From positions 1-64,000 of the forward strand of contig JAQGDQ010000016.1 of the NCBI GenBank assembly GCA_030141605.1: DNA of 64,000 nucleotides, read 5' to 3'. This document shows, one piece after another, positions 45,301-55,810 of the stretch. Position numbers and translations under genes: made by a program. The DNA comes from Tubiluchus corallicola. Its lineage: Eukaryota; Priapulida; Priapulimorpha; Priapulimorphida; Tubiluchidae. Position 1 is the first letter of the stretch; the number at the start of each line of letters is the position of its first letter. The notes under the pieces are model-generated. The model made no database searches and was not told where the DNA came from. It saw nothing but the letters and a program-made list of their open reading frames with translations.

Positions 45301-48300
45301 TCACACTAAACAGTAAATCAATTCGCAACAACTGTGGGAGAGCTTTAAATTTCTTGCCGACAGTAACTCGCAAAGCAGTTCACTCTTCCGAGTTAGCTGA
45401 CAGAGAGAAAACTCGCGACAGAAAACTTGCTTGTCTGTAGGGGTTGTTATAATTAGTTATTCTACTGAACTCAGTATGGTGGCAGTGGTAAGTTGCACGT
45501 TGAAAAGTTTCCTGAAAGAACTTTTGGCAGAAATACTACAGAATTTTTACCGATTTGCAAATGCAAGACCTGTGTATCGTGTAATTCAAGGCAATTTCAT
45601 CGTTTGAAATTCCGTGTAATTTAGAAACTTTACCATTTCCCAAAATCAGAACTATTTCAATGCACAAAAGTCAAGATAATTCTACCATGCTCTACTGCAT
45701 CATGAGGTTCAGAGCATTTCTACTGTGCTCTACTGCATCACGAAGTTCAGAGCAATTCTCATGCTCTACTGCATCACGAAGTTTAGAGCAATTCTACCAT
45801 GATCTACTGCATCATGAGGTTCAGAGCAATTCTACCATGCTCTACTGCATCATGAGATTCAGAGCATTTCTACCATGCTCTACTGCATCACGAGGTTCAG
45901 AGCAATTCTACCATGATCTACTGCATCATGAGGTTCAGAACAATTCTACCATGCTCTACTGCATCATGAGGTTCAGAGCAATTCTACCGTGCTCTACTGC
46001 ATCATGGGATTCAGAGCAATTCGACCGTGCTCTACTGCATCATGAGGTTCAGAGCAATTCTACCATTCTCACCATACTGATTTCCATGCAATAATTGAGT
46101 ATAATAGTAAGAGTGTGGAAAGACATTTTTACATCTTTTAATTGTTTTTTTAGTCCGAGGATAAAGCGTCGATTCTAGCTTGTTTTTCCAACTTTCAATG
46201 TGCAACTTCGAATGAACAAGACAACATCGTTCATAAACTACTGGGAGAAAAGTTTCAGGTAACATCTTTTTGTGTAAATGAGAATCTTAATTTCGAATAA
46301 AAACTGCTTATTTTATTATCTGGTGCTGATATCTTTTTGTGGCCATTAAACGATTATGAGTAAAGGAGTTTCTCACCAACGAAGAATGATTCCTTTCTTC
46401 AAAACATTTATTTGTTTTTTTATTTCTGCAGATAAAAAGTAAACATGAAAAAATGGATTATAATATGTTGATTTGTCTATTATGTAGGCATTCAGTTACT
46501 GAGGAAACATGCGGTGAAAAAACTTTTGCTGTTATTGCTAGTAATGCAACCGAGCTACCAATCGATAAATAACTTTATTGCTTCTTTTTCAAATTTCAGG
46601 ACCAAATCGAAGTGTTACGAAATCTCGTTATTTCCACGTTGTACGATCAAGCTGTACATGAGGTAAGGCTGCCTCTTCCCCGGTGCATTCGTTTGGCAGC
46701 ATTGGGATAATTCCTTTACTAATGTAACCATTTCGGTTACTGTTACATGTAATTCTTTACACTTACAAATTATGTTGTCAAAAAGTAACTAGTTACAGTT
46801 ACAGTTTCTTTAACTTCTTCAGGACTTCATTCACCATATGAACCCACGGTTTCTGCTTTTGTATTTGTAATAACTAAATGATTACAAATTAGGTATTGTT
46901 CTATTCAGAAGGATCTCGGCTAACTAATCATGTTATGTGTTAAACATTTATAAGTGATTTAATTGGTCAAAATTGAGAAAGACGCCCTTTTGGACACTCC
47001 AATTTTGCCTATTGAGTAGCTTAGTCTGGTGTACACTTGCATGATCGTACACACTATTTTATTGATCGCCTGCTTCCTACAGCCTAAGTGAATGGTCTGC
47101 TGTACAGAGTTCCAGGAAAAACCAATCGATCAGCTAAAGACAAATCAAGGACAAATTTCAACCTTTAAGCATTTGCCGATTTCACACAGATCACACTAGA
47201 CATTGTTACAGTGCAAACATTGCAGTTACTGAAAGTTTTTCATTTTTTGTCAAAAGTCAATTTTTAATTTGACTAAGCTAACCAAATGCATCTCATATAT
47301 AATCTTGCATAAAAAACCATTGTGTAAGTAGTAAAAACCTAGAAAATTATCAAATATAACGTAATCGCCGCTTGGTGAGAGCCTTTTTTATGAACCTATG
47401 CAAAATGTAGCAAATGTTTACGGTCCTTAAAAAGTAACTGTTAGTTTTACTGAAGTTATGTCTGCTATGGACATGAAACTGGCAGAATGAAGTCGCACTG
47501 TTGATTTGTACAGCAGAAACTGTTCTCCATAGCAACAAACTGACTGTACAGTACTGAAGTACTGAAAGTACAGTATAGTGGGCAGAGTACAGTATTTATA
47601 AACTTTGGTTTGATTCTATTTGACACAAATGCAATGTAAAAGTGACTGTTATCTCCATTACATGTTACAGCAGAAAGATGTCGGTTACAAGTTAACTTCT
47701 AAAATAACTAATATTTGTAACTTTCTCGTTACAAATTTTAGTTATTTTCTAAAGTCCTCAATATTTTCTCCCTCCTCAATAGTTAGTTATGTTTATTTAA
47801 TATTTATACAGAAATTAATCTTCTCTCATCATAAATATTACTATGATGTTACTAGCCTCTTGCTTGTAAGTTGCCATATCAAATTATTAACTAATTCAGT
47901 CTAAATTAATCCCAATTTCTTTATATTAATAATCATTATGTCTTGTTACATTAATATAATAATAATAGTTGTATAATTTTTCTACAGGTCCCCATGAACT
48001 AATTATGTTATCTAATATATAAGGGGAGTGTGTAAATGACCACTTGATCCTACACTCCCCTCACGCAAACTGCATTTGCTCATTGGTAATATTACTTTTG
48101 TAACCATGTTTCAGTTTTATGTGTGAAATAAAATATCATAGTTCATAAAAGTTGTAACTCGCTAAAGTTACGGCTCTTGAATTTATTTTGAACCGTTTAC
48201 TTCCATCAATTCCACTTTGGGGGGTTGTCTGCTTGTTTGTCTGTACATCTTTAATCTTTATGCAGCCTTTCAGGAGGCTAAGACTCGGCAATCAACTGCT

Positions 48301-50067
48301 AGGCCTAAATAATGCGAATTCATTGCTGTCTGAAAAGTTTATTTAACTGACTATGTTTTTTTAATTAGTGGTTGACGGCCGATGGTTTTCAAAGTTTGCT
48401 GGCTCTAATTGGTACAAATCAACAAGGTATTGGGACAAGGTATGAAGCAATTCTACCTTTATGAATGACAAATTTACCTCTTTTTCTTGCTGTCGTGAAG
48501 CTCACAATTTCTTTATCTTATTTTTTATTAGTTCTTAATTATGATCATTAGTCATATTATTACATTCTCTTGTTAAAACATTAAAATCCCACACAAGAAA
48601 TTTCAGCTATAAAATAAGTCTATTTCTTTATATACAGTCTAAACTTTCATCCTTGAATTAGTATGCACAACATTTACCTTCATTGAATTGCTGGCTTCCT
48701 TGCTTCATGGAAAAAACTTACCTGGGCAGTTGGCTTTCAGATATCACTGAGTAAGTATGTGACTTAAACTGAGAGAGCAATGTATAGTGTTATTAATGAT
48801 TTATATAAATAAAGCTCACCTGTATTCTACTTGAATGCTACCTGTATTCTGATGTCTTAGCAATTACCTTCAGAACTTCTTCATACTTGCAACATTTTCA
48901 CGTATGCTTGGACAAGCAATTTAAACTTTTTTATATACAATTTATCTTACTGCGAATCTGAATCCAACAGTAAGGTCTACTTAAAGGAAGACAGGATGGT
49001 TTTTGCATATACTACCCCAATTATACATTTTAACACTGTTAATGCTACAAAAGTATTTCTGATGATTACATAATGGATTAAAAACTTAATTAACGACGGG
49101 CGAGCGCCACTGTTCATGACATCACGAACTAACATAATTTTCAACAGCAAAAGTATTCCATGAGTGTGTTGCACGTGTTTGTGAAAGCGAAAATTGAATT
49201 ACAGTGCTACTGTAAGATATTCAGTGTGTTGTGCTAAAACTAGGCAAATTTTAAGATAAAAATTCAAATTTCAAATTTACCATTGTGCTCACGCGTGAGC
49301 TGTCGAACGTGTGTAGTTCATCACAAACTAACACATCTGAACTGTGAGGTGTAGCACCTGTTTTTGTGCAAAGCGTTTCCGAAATGCAGGCACTAGTGTT
49401 CGTCTAACTAACAAATAGCAAAATGCATGTAACAGAGAAGAACTAGTGGCGTGAACGTGAAATTGTGTTAGTTTGGTAATAATTCTTTCACGTAAGTCAT
49501 ACTTTAAAAATTAGTATGTTTCCTTTCAATATTTTAAAGAATAAATTGTTTTGACCTACAGCTTAAGATTGGGTCTGATTTTGCTTTAATGCCTATAATA
49601 CACCAAAGCGGTCAGCATCTGGCACCAGGTCCAGCATTCGGTAGCGAGAAAAAATGTATATTATGTATTGTCAATGGGTGATGAGACCAAAGATTCTGGC
49701 AGCGACTATCTGGAAGTTGTTCGTGTTTTTTGAGCATCCTGTGTCAGTTCCTCAATCAGCAAATATGCAGTGATGATTTATTTGGTTCTTGACTTTCTGG
49801 CTTGTCGTTTACATTAGCATTACTTTTAGTAGAATCGTCCTTCTCGATACCAGGCCGATGTTCTGAATCATAAAGAACTTCTGGCATAGCAGTTTTACCC
49901 TGTTTACTAGATTCTTTCAAATCTTTAGGTTCACCAGTAACTATTTAGTATTTAGTAGCAGAAATATTTTTATGTTGAAGACTTCTAGGTTTTCCCAACG
50001 TTAATCTAATCTTTTTTATTGCAGATGGTTCAGATTCTGAATACATGTCATTTGCACTATTAGAAGC

Positions 50068-50132
<65 letters not shown>

Positions 50133-53100
50133 CCTTTTTTGGAGTAGACACCTGTTTACTGCAACTTGGGCTTATTACAAGTTTAGCAGAATATTAAAAT
50201 TAAAACAAACCGCCTGGGAACAGATTTTCATAGACACAACCAGCTTAAATCATTTAAATTGTTCACAAACTTACCCCAATCAACAATCATACAAAACTGA
50301 ACAAGATGATGCAGAAAAATCAATACTCCTACAACAGTAGTTTTACTGATTACAAGTTTAGTTTTTTTCTAGTTCTTTGAGCGCTTACGTGCACAACTGT
50401 GATAAACTAGACCTGCCGGCAGATGAACGTGCAGAGCTGGATGAATTCATCGATACTTTATACGTAGACATTGAGAAAGGTATTGCTTTCTTTAACATTG
50501 CATTTGAGTATTGCTACTTGTGTTTGTTAACATATTTCACTTTACAGTTGTCTGGGATTAATTTTTGTTTTATAATAATTCTTTCATAGCCAATAGTTAG
50601 TGTATTGTAAATTTTTTTGTAACATCATGTTGCGAAATTTTAATTTCTAAAATTATCATAGTCTAAACTTTTGCACATTTTTTCTTTGCCACCCGATATA
50701 TATCTTTAACTACTACAAATTAATCAGAATAATTTGTTTATGTTTACAGAATCTGGGACATTCTTGAATTGCGAAGGATCGGGCCTGTACTTTTTGCAGA
50801 GCACGTGTAAGTTGAAAAATTGCTGTATATTTCTGTAAACCGATTTTGTGTTTATTCTCACCTAACGACACCAGTGTGTGTGTGATATTAAAGCACAAGA
50901 ATACCCACCACTTACATAAAGCTTAAAAAAATCCATCTTGAAATTTTATACCACTTACTTATTGCCTTTTTTTCATGCAGGGCTTGCGTCGGCAGTAATG
51001 CTGTATAAAACATGTAAGTTTATACTCCCGAAATGACCGTTAGACGCAGCCATTTGAACAATAAGTCGTTTGAAACAAGTTTAGATAACACTAAGTAAAG
51101 TTTGAAAAAATAATCGGAGCATTCGTAGTGCACACGTCACTAACCAAGAAAGATTTTAAATTACTGTATCTTGTCAGTAAAATTAAAAATACGTTATTGG
51201 TTAGTGAGTGGTGCACATTGGAAGTGAGTTAACGACATTTTGCCAATATCTTAAATAATTAATAATTTTCTGTTCTAGTTACATAAGTCTTTCAAGCAGG
51301 CAAGCGAAATGCTAAGTAACGTAGATTTGCATGGAAGGTTTTTTGCAATCTCCTTTTCTTCCTCTGATTTACATTGTGCGTATATGACGACATGTAATGG
51401 TGCCGTCGGAACAGTATTGCGGGAGATTTAAAATTAAAACAAACAAAAATTCCTTTTAATGAGAGTATGATCTATGCATAAAAATGCTATAAGGTAATAT
51501 AGTTTTTAAGATGATTTTTCTGAAACCTACTTCACGTAGCACTTTTCTTGTCCGTTAAGTGTTAATGGCATGTTCATAAGTAAGAACAACATTTACATTA
51601 TTATTTTCAAATCTCAGGTCTCTGTTGAATTTCAGTTGTCATTATTTGCCCATTATAACAAGGAAATATAAGCTGAAAGTTAGAAATTACACAATGTGAG
51701 TAAAAAACAGATTTTCCTGTAAACGTTTTATTTTAAAGGCACACACAGTCTCTCTTGGTTTGTTGTACAAACATGTCAAGTGGTTAGATAGCTAAAATGG
51801 AAATCTTCGAGGTACTTTAGTAATCAAGGCATTTCAAAACAGTGATACAATCGAAGGAAGTCGTTTGTATAGAAATTTTATTTTTCGCTTTGAAAATATC
51901 TGTAACAACAGAATTGTTTTTTGCATATCTTATCCATGTTCGGAGCACATGTTTACATCACCACGAATCTCATAAATTGGGTCTGCTTATGCCGGCATTT
52001 TAACAATGTGCATCGTGATGTTAGAGTTGTTACTTTTGTATCTGAAGTAGAATCGACAACCGATATCGGCAGATCAACTAGTTTGATGAAAAAGTTGTAG
52101 GCTGGCGAAATAAACTTGTTCAAAACTCGGTAGTTTTACATGTGCTGTCAGTTATCTAATCATAATAATTGTCTATCCAATAGTCCATATTACCCAAACA
52201 TAAACAGTAAAGGCGGACATCATCCCCGTCATTTAAACAGTAAAAATAAAGTATATTCAAGATGGCATCTTAGCAAAACATTATTTTAAACGTGACTACT
52301 TATTCGCTCATTGCTTGCTGCCCCGCCCTTCCAACCTAATATGATAAAACTACTGTATTAACTCAATAAGCAAAGTACCTTTAGTTTCATACAAAATATG
52401 TAGTTATAGAATATACAAACTGATAACTATGAAACTTATTAACAGGTGGCAGCACTAACAAATATATGGTGATAGAAAATACAAACTGATTAATACAAAA
52501 CTTATTAGTAGGTGGCAGCACTAACAAATATATGATGATAGAAAATATAAACTGATAAATGCAAAACTTATTAGCAGGTGTCGGCACTAACAAATATGTA
52601 GTGATCTGTTAGTATCTGTGACAATATGAAAGGTTATTGTGTTCTGTGTCATCTATCATGCTCATGTTGCATAGTTTTGTAGAAACTTCCATTTGTATAA
52701 GAATCTTAAAATAAATACCTTGTCATTATTTATGAATATGAAAATCAACAACTGAAGCAGCAACAACAAAGAAATGACATGTTCGAATTCCAGCATTTTT
52801 TTGCGTGGCAGTTACGTGAATTAATTCATAAAATGCGTTAAATCTCAACAATTGAACATTTGCCGTACTGTATCTGCACTCACCAAGCTTCGGCTGCGTG
52901 TGGTGAGTGATGTCATGGCAGGATGAGGATGATTGTCGGAAAAGTATTATGGGATACCTGTGCCTGTGTTTACTGTGGTGACAATCTGGCTGATGAGCTG
53001 CCGAGTGCAGAACTGTTGGAAGTACAAAAGTTTATTTTTGTGTTGTGGAACTTCTTTGTATGTTATACGTGTGCAAAATGCCCAGAATTTATGTATCACG

Positions 53101-55230
53101 GGGGATGTAGTAAAGCAACAAGTGATGGTGACAATCTTTTCAAGTTTCCTGCCTTGACGTCATCAATGAATGGCCGCCCGAGCGCTGAATTGCGTGTATA
53201 AAGCAATTGGCGTGAGTAAATTGAGCAATTATTTACCTACTTACTGTATTATTTTATGAAAGCAATTGGAATATCATTTCAACACGTTCCTTAAACTTTT
53301 GTTAAAAATTGTTGGCAAGGCTGGGCTTTTACTTTAAATATAAGAAACTTTCCTTTCCCACAGGTAACCACAGTTGCGTTCCAAATGCCGAAATCCAGTT
53401 TCCACACAACAATCACAAGCTGTGTCTAGTCGCATTGGAGGGCATTCCCGAGGGTGCAGAAATTTGTATCTCGTACTTGGACGAGTGCAGTTTACGGCGG
53501 AGCAGACACAGTCGTCAGAAATTACTCAGGTTTGTGTGCGTGCTTAGTGGAATTCGAAATTCATCAATATATCAGGACTTTGTTGAATTGCATCCGCCCC
53601 CCCCCCAAAAAAAAATCCACTTTAACATTGAAGGTTACCACTGGATTTGTTTAATATAATAGTAACAATATTTGTTTTGTATAGCGTCTAAATCTATCGA
53701 CAGCACAACTGACAATATTCAAAGGCACTTCACAAACACATCTAACATCACCATGACGGACTTAAAACAAAAGGCTTGCAAGATTAAACACAAAGTCTAC
53801 TAAATCTTGTAAAATTACAATAAGTAAATACATAAAAAACACACAGATTTACAAAATATAACGATAAATCAAAATTTCAGATACTTCAAAGATCATATGT
53901 TATCTTAAATAAGTATGTTTTAATTTGCATTTTAAAAGTATTAGTGTTTAAAAGTGTCCTGATGTGGATAGGCAGGCTGTTTATCTGGATGAGCTCGTGT
54001 GAACACAAAACGCACGTAGTTCACATGTTCTATCAAGAAAATTCTGAACTGTTTGCATTGTCTTTAAATTTTCACAATGCAGTTACTAACAGCATGTTCA
54101 CACTAGTGCGTTTTCTTGCAAACCATGTTGAGACTAAAGAGCAAAACTTGCTGCGAGTTACCGTCTGACAATTAGCTCGTGCTGATGCTCACTCATTGTC
54201 GAGAGTAACTCACTGTGGCGTTCACACTAGACAGTAAATCAACTTGCAGCAACTGTCAAAGACCTTGCAATTTCTTGCCGACAATAACTCATAAACTGGT
54301 TCACACTTACGAGTTTGCCATCAGAGAAAAAAGTTGCGACAGAAAGCTCGTTAGTCTGAATGGACAAGTTTGAATCAACTCACTGTAGATACCTACATTC
54401 TATCTTAAAGATTTCAGGGCAAGAAATAAAAGTGATGTGCCAATTATAGAAACTATGAAAGGATGTCAGGAAGTGATTGACCCATCTGTCATTTATATAA
54501 TAATATTTTAACATTAGGTTCTGATTTTTTGGTGCTGTACTTCTCTGTTCAGCGGGGTATTGCTTCTTGGCATTTGTGCTTAAACTTAGTTCTCATTTTG
54601 TAAATGAACGAGCTAGCAAAATAAGCTTTTCACAGTTCCGGCGATTGATGATGATCGTGAAAAGGTCATAGATTAAATGTACCAGACAACGCAGTTGGGT
54701 ACACTTCACAACGCCTCGCAGTCCGTGCTGTTGTAATAGTAATAGCTTTAACAGGTAGCTAGAACCTTACTTAGTTCATTTTTTCTTGTTTCCAAGCAAG
54801 ATCCTGCTTGTAAATCACTCCATACACAGACTAATGCATAATTAAGTAAAGTCCACCTAAAATAATTGAAGTTACTGAACTGGTTCTGCAGACGGTTTTG
54901 CTTTACCCACAAATCACTTGACGGTTGTAGTTAGGATGAGTTGCTTTGGTACGTTTAACCTTTGACCTACAGCAACTGCGCGTGCGTGTCTCAGAAATGT
55001 CCGGTAAACACATTATAGCATTCCGCCTTTTTCATACTTTGACACTTCATGACTTGTACAATCACTTTTTCTCTTTGTCTTTCAGAGAGAACTACTTATT
55101 CAACTGCACGTGTTCAAAATGTGAAATGGAAGCAGATCAGGGCAACATCACCTCCGAGGACGATGACGACAATGACGACGGAAACGAGATTGGTGCTGAA
55201 ACGTGCGACAAAATGGATCAAGTTTCATGA
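32426..55230 (+). CDS. SMYD5: SMYD5 homologue, SET and MYND-type lysine methyltransferase, 11 exons
   Basis: The exons are 32426-32467, 32979-33227, 34346-34467, 37003-37072, 46154-46258, 46600-46662, 48369-48439, 50373-50479, 50750-50806, 53364-53529 and 55086-55230, all GT-AG and in phase: 398 aa, close to vertebrate SMYD5 (about 418). SMYD5 is a SET-domain lysine methyltransferase; histones and ribosomal protein RPL40 are reported substrates. The split SET domain begins with [11 protein letters not shown] (the SAM-side GxG-like start). The MYND-like zinc region runs [34 protein letters not shown]. The C-terminal SET part has [26 protein letters not shown] and post-SET CTCSKC. The acidic tail [10 protein letters not shown] is typical of the family. 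The start is the ATG at 32426, whose exon ([14 protein letters not shown]) fits the family N-terminus. Intron 4 (37073-46153) hosts a GPCR gene and a GPCR pseudogene on the same strand. A likely poly(A) signal is at 56176. Confidence 0.93.
33678..33693. repeat. 16-bp perfect palindrome GGGTACCCGGGTACCC
   Basis: A perfect palindrome in SMYD5 intron 2, with a further gggtacccga at 33711-33720 and related gggtactt and taattacccg at about 33378-33411. It is probably part of a small decayed inverted-repeat element. Confidence 0.8.
33848..34240 (-). repeat. Family B dispersed repeat (reverse)
   Basis: Reverse complement of part of the 8500-9045 copy: ttagtaaaattactt at one end and taaaataaacccaacatgct then acttgccttttc at the other. 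It ends about 105 bases before SMYD5 exon 3. Confidence 0.65.
34780..35260 (-). repeat. Family D dispersed repeat (reverse)
   Basis: Diverged reverse copy of the repeat in the LRAT intron, with two similar blocks (ctaagcaaaagtataaatta and ctaagccaaagtgtaaatta). It lies in SMYD5 intron 3. Confidence 0.5.
36058..36329. repeat. Compound (CTG)n/(CTACTG)n/(CTA)n repeat
   Basis: About 270 bp of triplets in SMYD5 intron 3. Blocks of pure CTG (up to roughly 18 units) alternate three times with CTACTG blocks, and the tract ends in (CTA)n and a T run. All frames are open, giving homopolymer ORFs of no biological meaning. Confidence 0.97.
37120..37440 (+). repeat. Family D dispersed repeat
   Basis: Collinear with 4690-5130: aggggaagaaaaagaaattc, acctgtttgaaagacatgta and tgtgcaccacttgttcac-type blocks. 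It begins about 50 bases after SMYD5 exon 4. Confidence 0.55.
39123..39826. mobile_element. Mariner-like MITE upstream of the GPCR
   Basis: The left end CAGTAGGCGTTGCGTAATAG and the right end ctattaagctgcgcctactg are inverted repeats, and TA follows the right end. A fragment of the same family is at about 9550-9650. It ends about 100 bases before the GPCR ORF, so it may overlap the receptor's promoter or 5' UTR. Confidence 0.7.
39929..40819 (+). CDS. Single-exon class A GPCR, melanocortin/adenosine-like, nested in SMYD5 intron 4
   Basis: 296 aa with seven hydrophobic segments (about 39-66, 76-101, 107-131, 150-170, 174-198, 224-248, 258-279). Rhodopsin-class marks are present: SGN in helix 1, LAVTD in helix 2, ERY (132-134), Trp160 in helix 4, CWGP (237-240) in helix 6 and NPIIY (274-278), then a short helix 8 ending in KTIRCE. 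It couples to G proteins at the cell surface; the ligand is unknown. The conserved Cys at the start of helix 3 is absent, the second extracellular loop is very short, and [12 protein letters not shown] resembles the MECA group (melanocortin, EDG, cannabinoid, adenosine). N-glycosylation sites lie in NTSNFS. The pseudogene copy has a Met only at the position of residue 15, so 39971 may be the true start. It lies on the same strand as SMYD5 and is intronless. Confidence 0.88.
   Translation: MTKEHLESLFLYLAMPSGNTSNFSTLSDGTSSAYRWSHTVLIVAVCIVVVLTLVIISGNLLLMIAVYKHEQLQTKMNVLIVSLAVTDLLYGLLGLPLEILFWQFRSGHGLLLVTVQIVFSVGTTHLWLIAIERYLAVLHPYKYNVYITRRTLAVAIVTAWFYSIILVCLEMHVAAIININTFFLPMFIMLLLYALIWKAARRQLLQIHNQNREARVKVTEMKATKTLTIVTAVFFICWGPPLIASLITKLTRFSVSDKIYKLLVLLGLCNSAANPIIYAASHSKFRMAFKKTIRCE
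43283..44131 (+). pseudogene. Frameshifted tandem copy of the nested GPCR
   Basis: Similar to the receptor at 39929 over its full length, from [10 protein letters not shown] to a C-terminus ending IIRCE and TGA at 44129-44131. A stop and frameshift interrupt helix 1 (near 43423), a second frameshift lies at the end of helix 5 (near 43840), and a third lies in helix 6, where the CWGP region is broken (near 43965). The middle part still reads cleanly ([33 protein letters not shown]). The breaks make a functional receptor very unlikely. Confidence 0.88.
45153..45443. mobile_element. Family E MITE, copy 2
   Basis: Matches 17021-17305 and 54091-54366 through gttcacactaaacagtaaat and gcaacaactgtgggagag. 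The ends are more decayed than in copy 1. It lies in SMYD5 intron 4. Confidence 0.6.
45672..46072 (+). repeat. 38-bp minisatellite in SMYD5 intron 4
   Basis: About ten copies of a 38-bp unit (gttcagagcaattctaccat then gctctactgcatcatgag), some slightly shortened. It ends about 80 bases upstream of SMYD5 exon 5. A + strand ORF across it is low-complexity. Confidence 0.93.
46715..48180. other. SMYD5 intron 6 with gttac-rich repeat remnants
   Basis: Scattered copies of aagtaactagttacagttac and reverse forms (about 46730-46815 and 47650-47750) suggest a decayed inverted-repeat element. No exon is seen between 46663 and 48368. Confidence 0.4.
48975..49580 (+). repeat. Family F dispersed repeat
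   Basis: Second copy of the repeat at 25960-26480, in SMYD5 intron 7. See that entry for the shared blocks. Confidence 0.5.
50070..50127. repeat. (CT)n microsatellite
   Basis: 29 CT units in SMYD5 intron 7. Confidence 0.97.
50807..53363. other. SMYD5 intron 9
   Basis: Holds a reverse family D repeat (50985-51370) and a 60- to 67-bp tandem repeat of about three copies (52390-52605, unit containing aaacttattagtaggtggca). The ORFs near 52923 have no recognisable domain. I see no exon. Confidence 0.5.
52390..52605. repeat. Short tandem repeat, about 65-bp unit, three copies
   Basis: Units share gatagaaaatacaaactgat, then aacttattagcaggtggcag and cactaacaaatatatg. The copies differ at several sites. 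It lies in SMYD5 intron 9. Confidence 0.85.
54091..54366. mobile_element. Family E MITE, copy 3
   Basis: Shares gcgttcacactagacagtaa and atcaacttgcagcaactgtc with copy 1, with ends atgttcacactagtgcg and cgttagtctgaatg. It lies in SMYD5 intron 10. Confidence 0.65.
54620..54995 (+). mobile_element. Family A MITE, copy 5
   Basis: Collinear with copy 1 (aataagcttttcacagttcc, gcgattgatgatgatcgtga, gcaagatcctgcttgtaaat, taacctttgacctacagcaa). It ends without a clear right inverted repeat, about 90 bases before the last SMYD5 exon. Confidence 0.75.
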
Positions 55231-55286
55231 TATTTAGATATCATATTAGATTGTCTTGATATCTGTGATCATCTATAATAATGACA

Positions 55287-55810
55287 TCTATGTCATTGGC
55301 AGTCACAGCCCATATCTGAAATTAGTAACGGTGCTGTTTCAGAAAATTTTTAGCCATTGTTTTTATACAGTGTAAAACGAAGCAAACATATGTAATTTTA
55401 ATGATGTAATTTGTAATTGTAATTTTAAACGAACAAAGTTTATGCACAAACTTGATAAAATTCAAAACAGAAAAAATATTTTTTGTTTACTAATAGCCTA
55501 AATTGTCCCAGTTCAGGCTTGATTCATTCGTGGTAAACACGTGACAACTGGCAACAAACCGTGTGAGGGACAGTACTTTCTCTACCCGGGCTCAAACATG
55601 TGCACATGGCCGCATGTGCACAACAGCCAAACACCGCATTGCTGGAGTGCACTGTGCTGGGCTGTGAAGCAAACAGTACTACCCTCACGTGCTCTGGTTC
55701 GTACAAGTATAAAGAAAGAACTAAAGAAACAAGAATTGTTATATTGTATATTATCGATAATATCAAAGTGAAAATAGGGGCTGCTGCAGTTCCACAGTAT
55801 TATTGCAGAG
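55287..55810 (+). mobile_element. hAT-like MITE (family C, copy 2), decayed
   Basis: Matches 15995-16472 across aaatttttagccattgtttt, gacagtactttctctaccyg, tgggctgtgaagcaaa and gcagttccacart. Both ends have lost the clean CAGTGGYGGCTCGT repeats. It begins about 60 bases after the SMYD5 stop, so it may form much of the SMYD5 3' UTR. Confidence 0.7.

Noticed and set aside
45660-46094. 144-codon + strand ORF
   Set aside because: Made by the 38-bp minisatellite; no domain.
52923-53201. 92-codon ORF with scattered Cys, possible missed exon
   Set aside because: SMYD5 exons 9 and 10 join in phase without it, and it has no zinc-finger spacing or family similarity.
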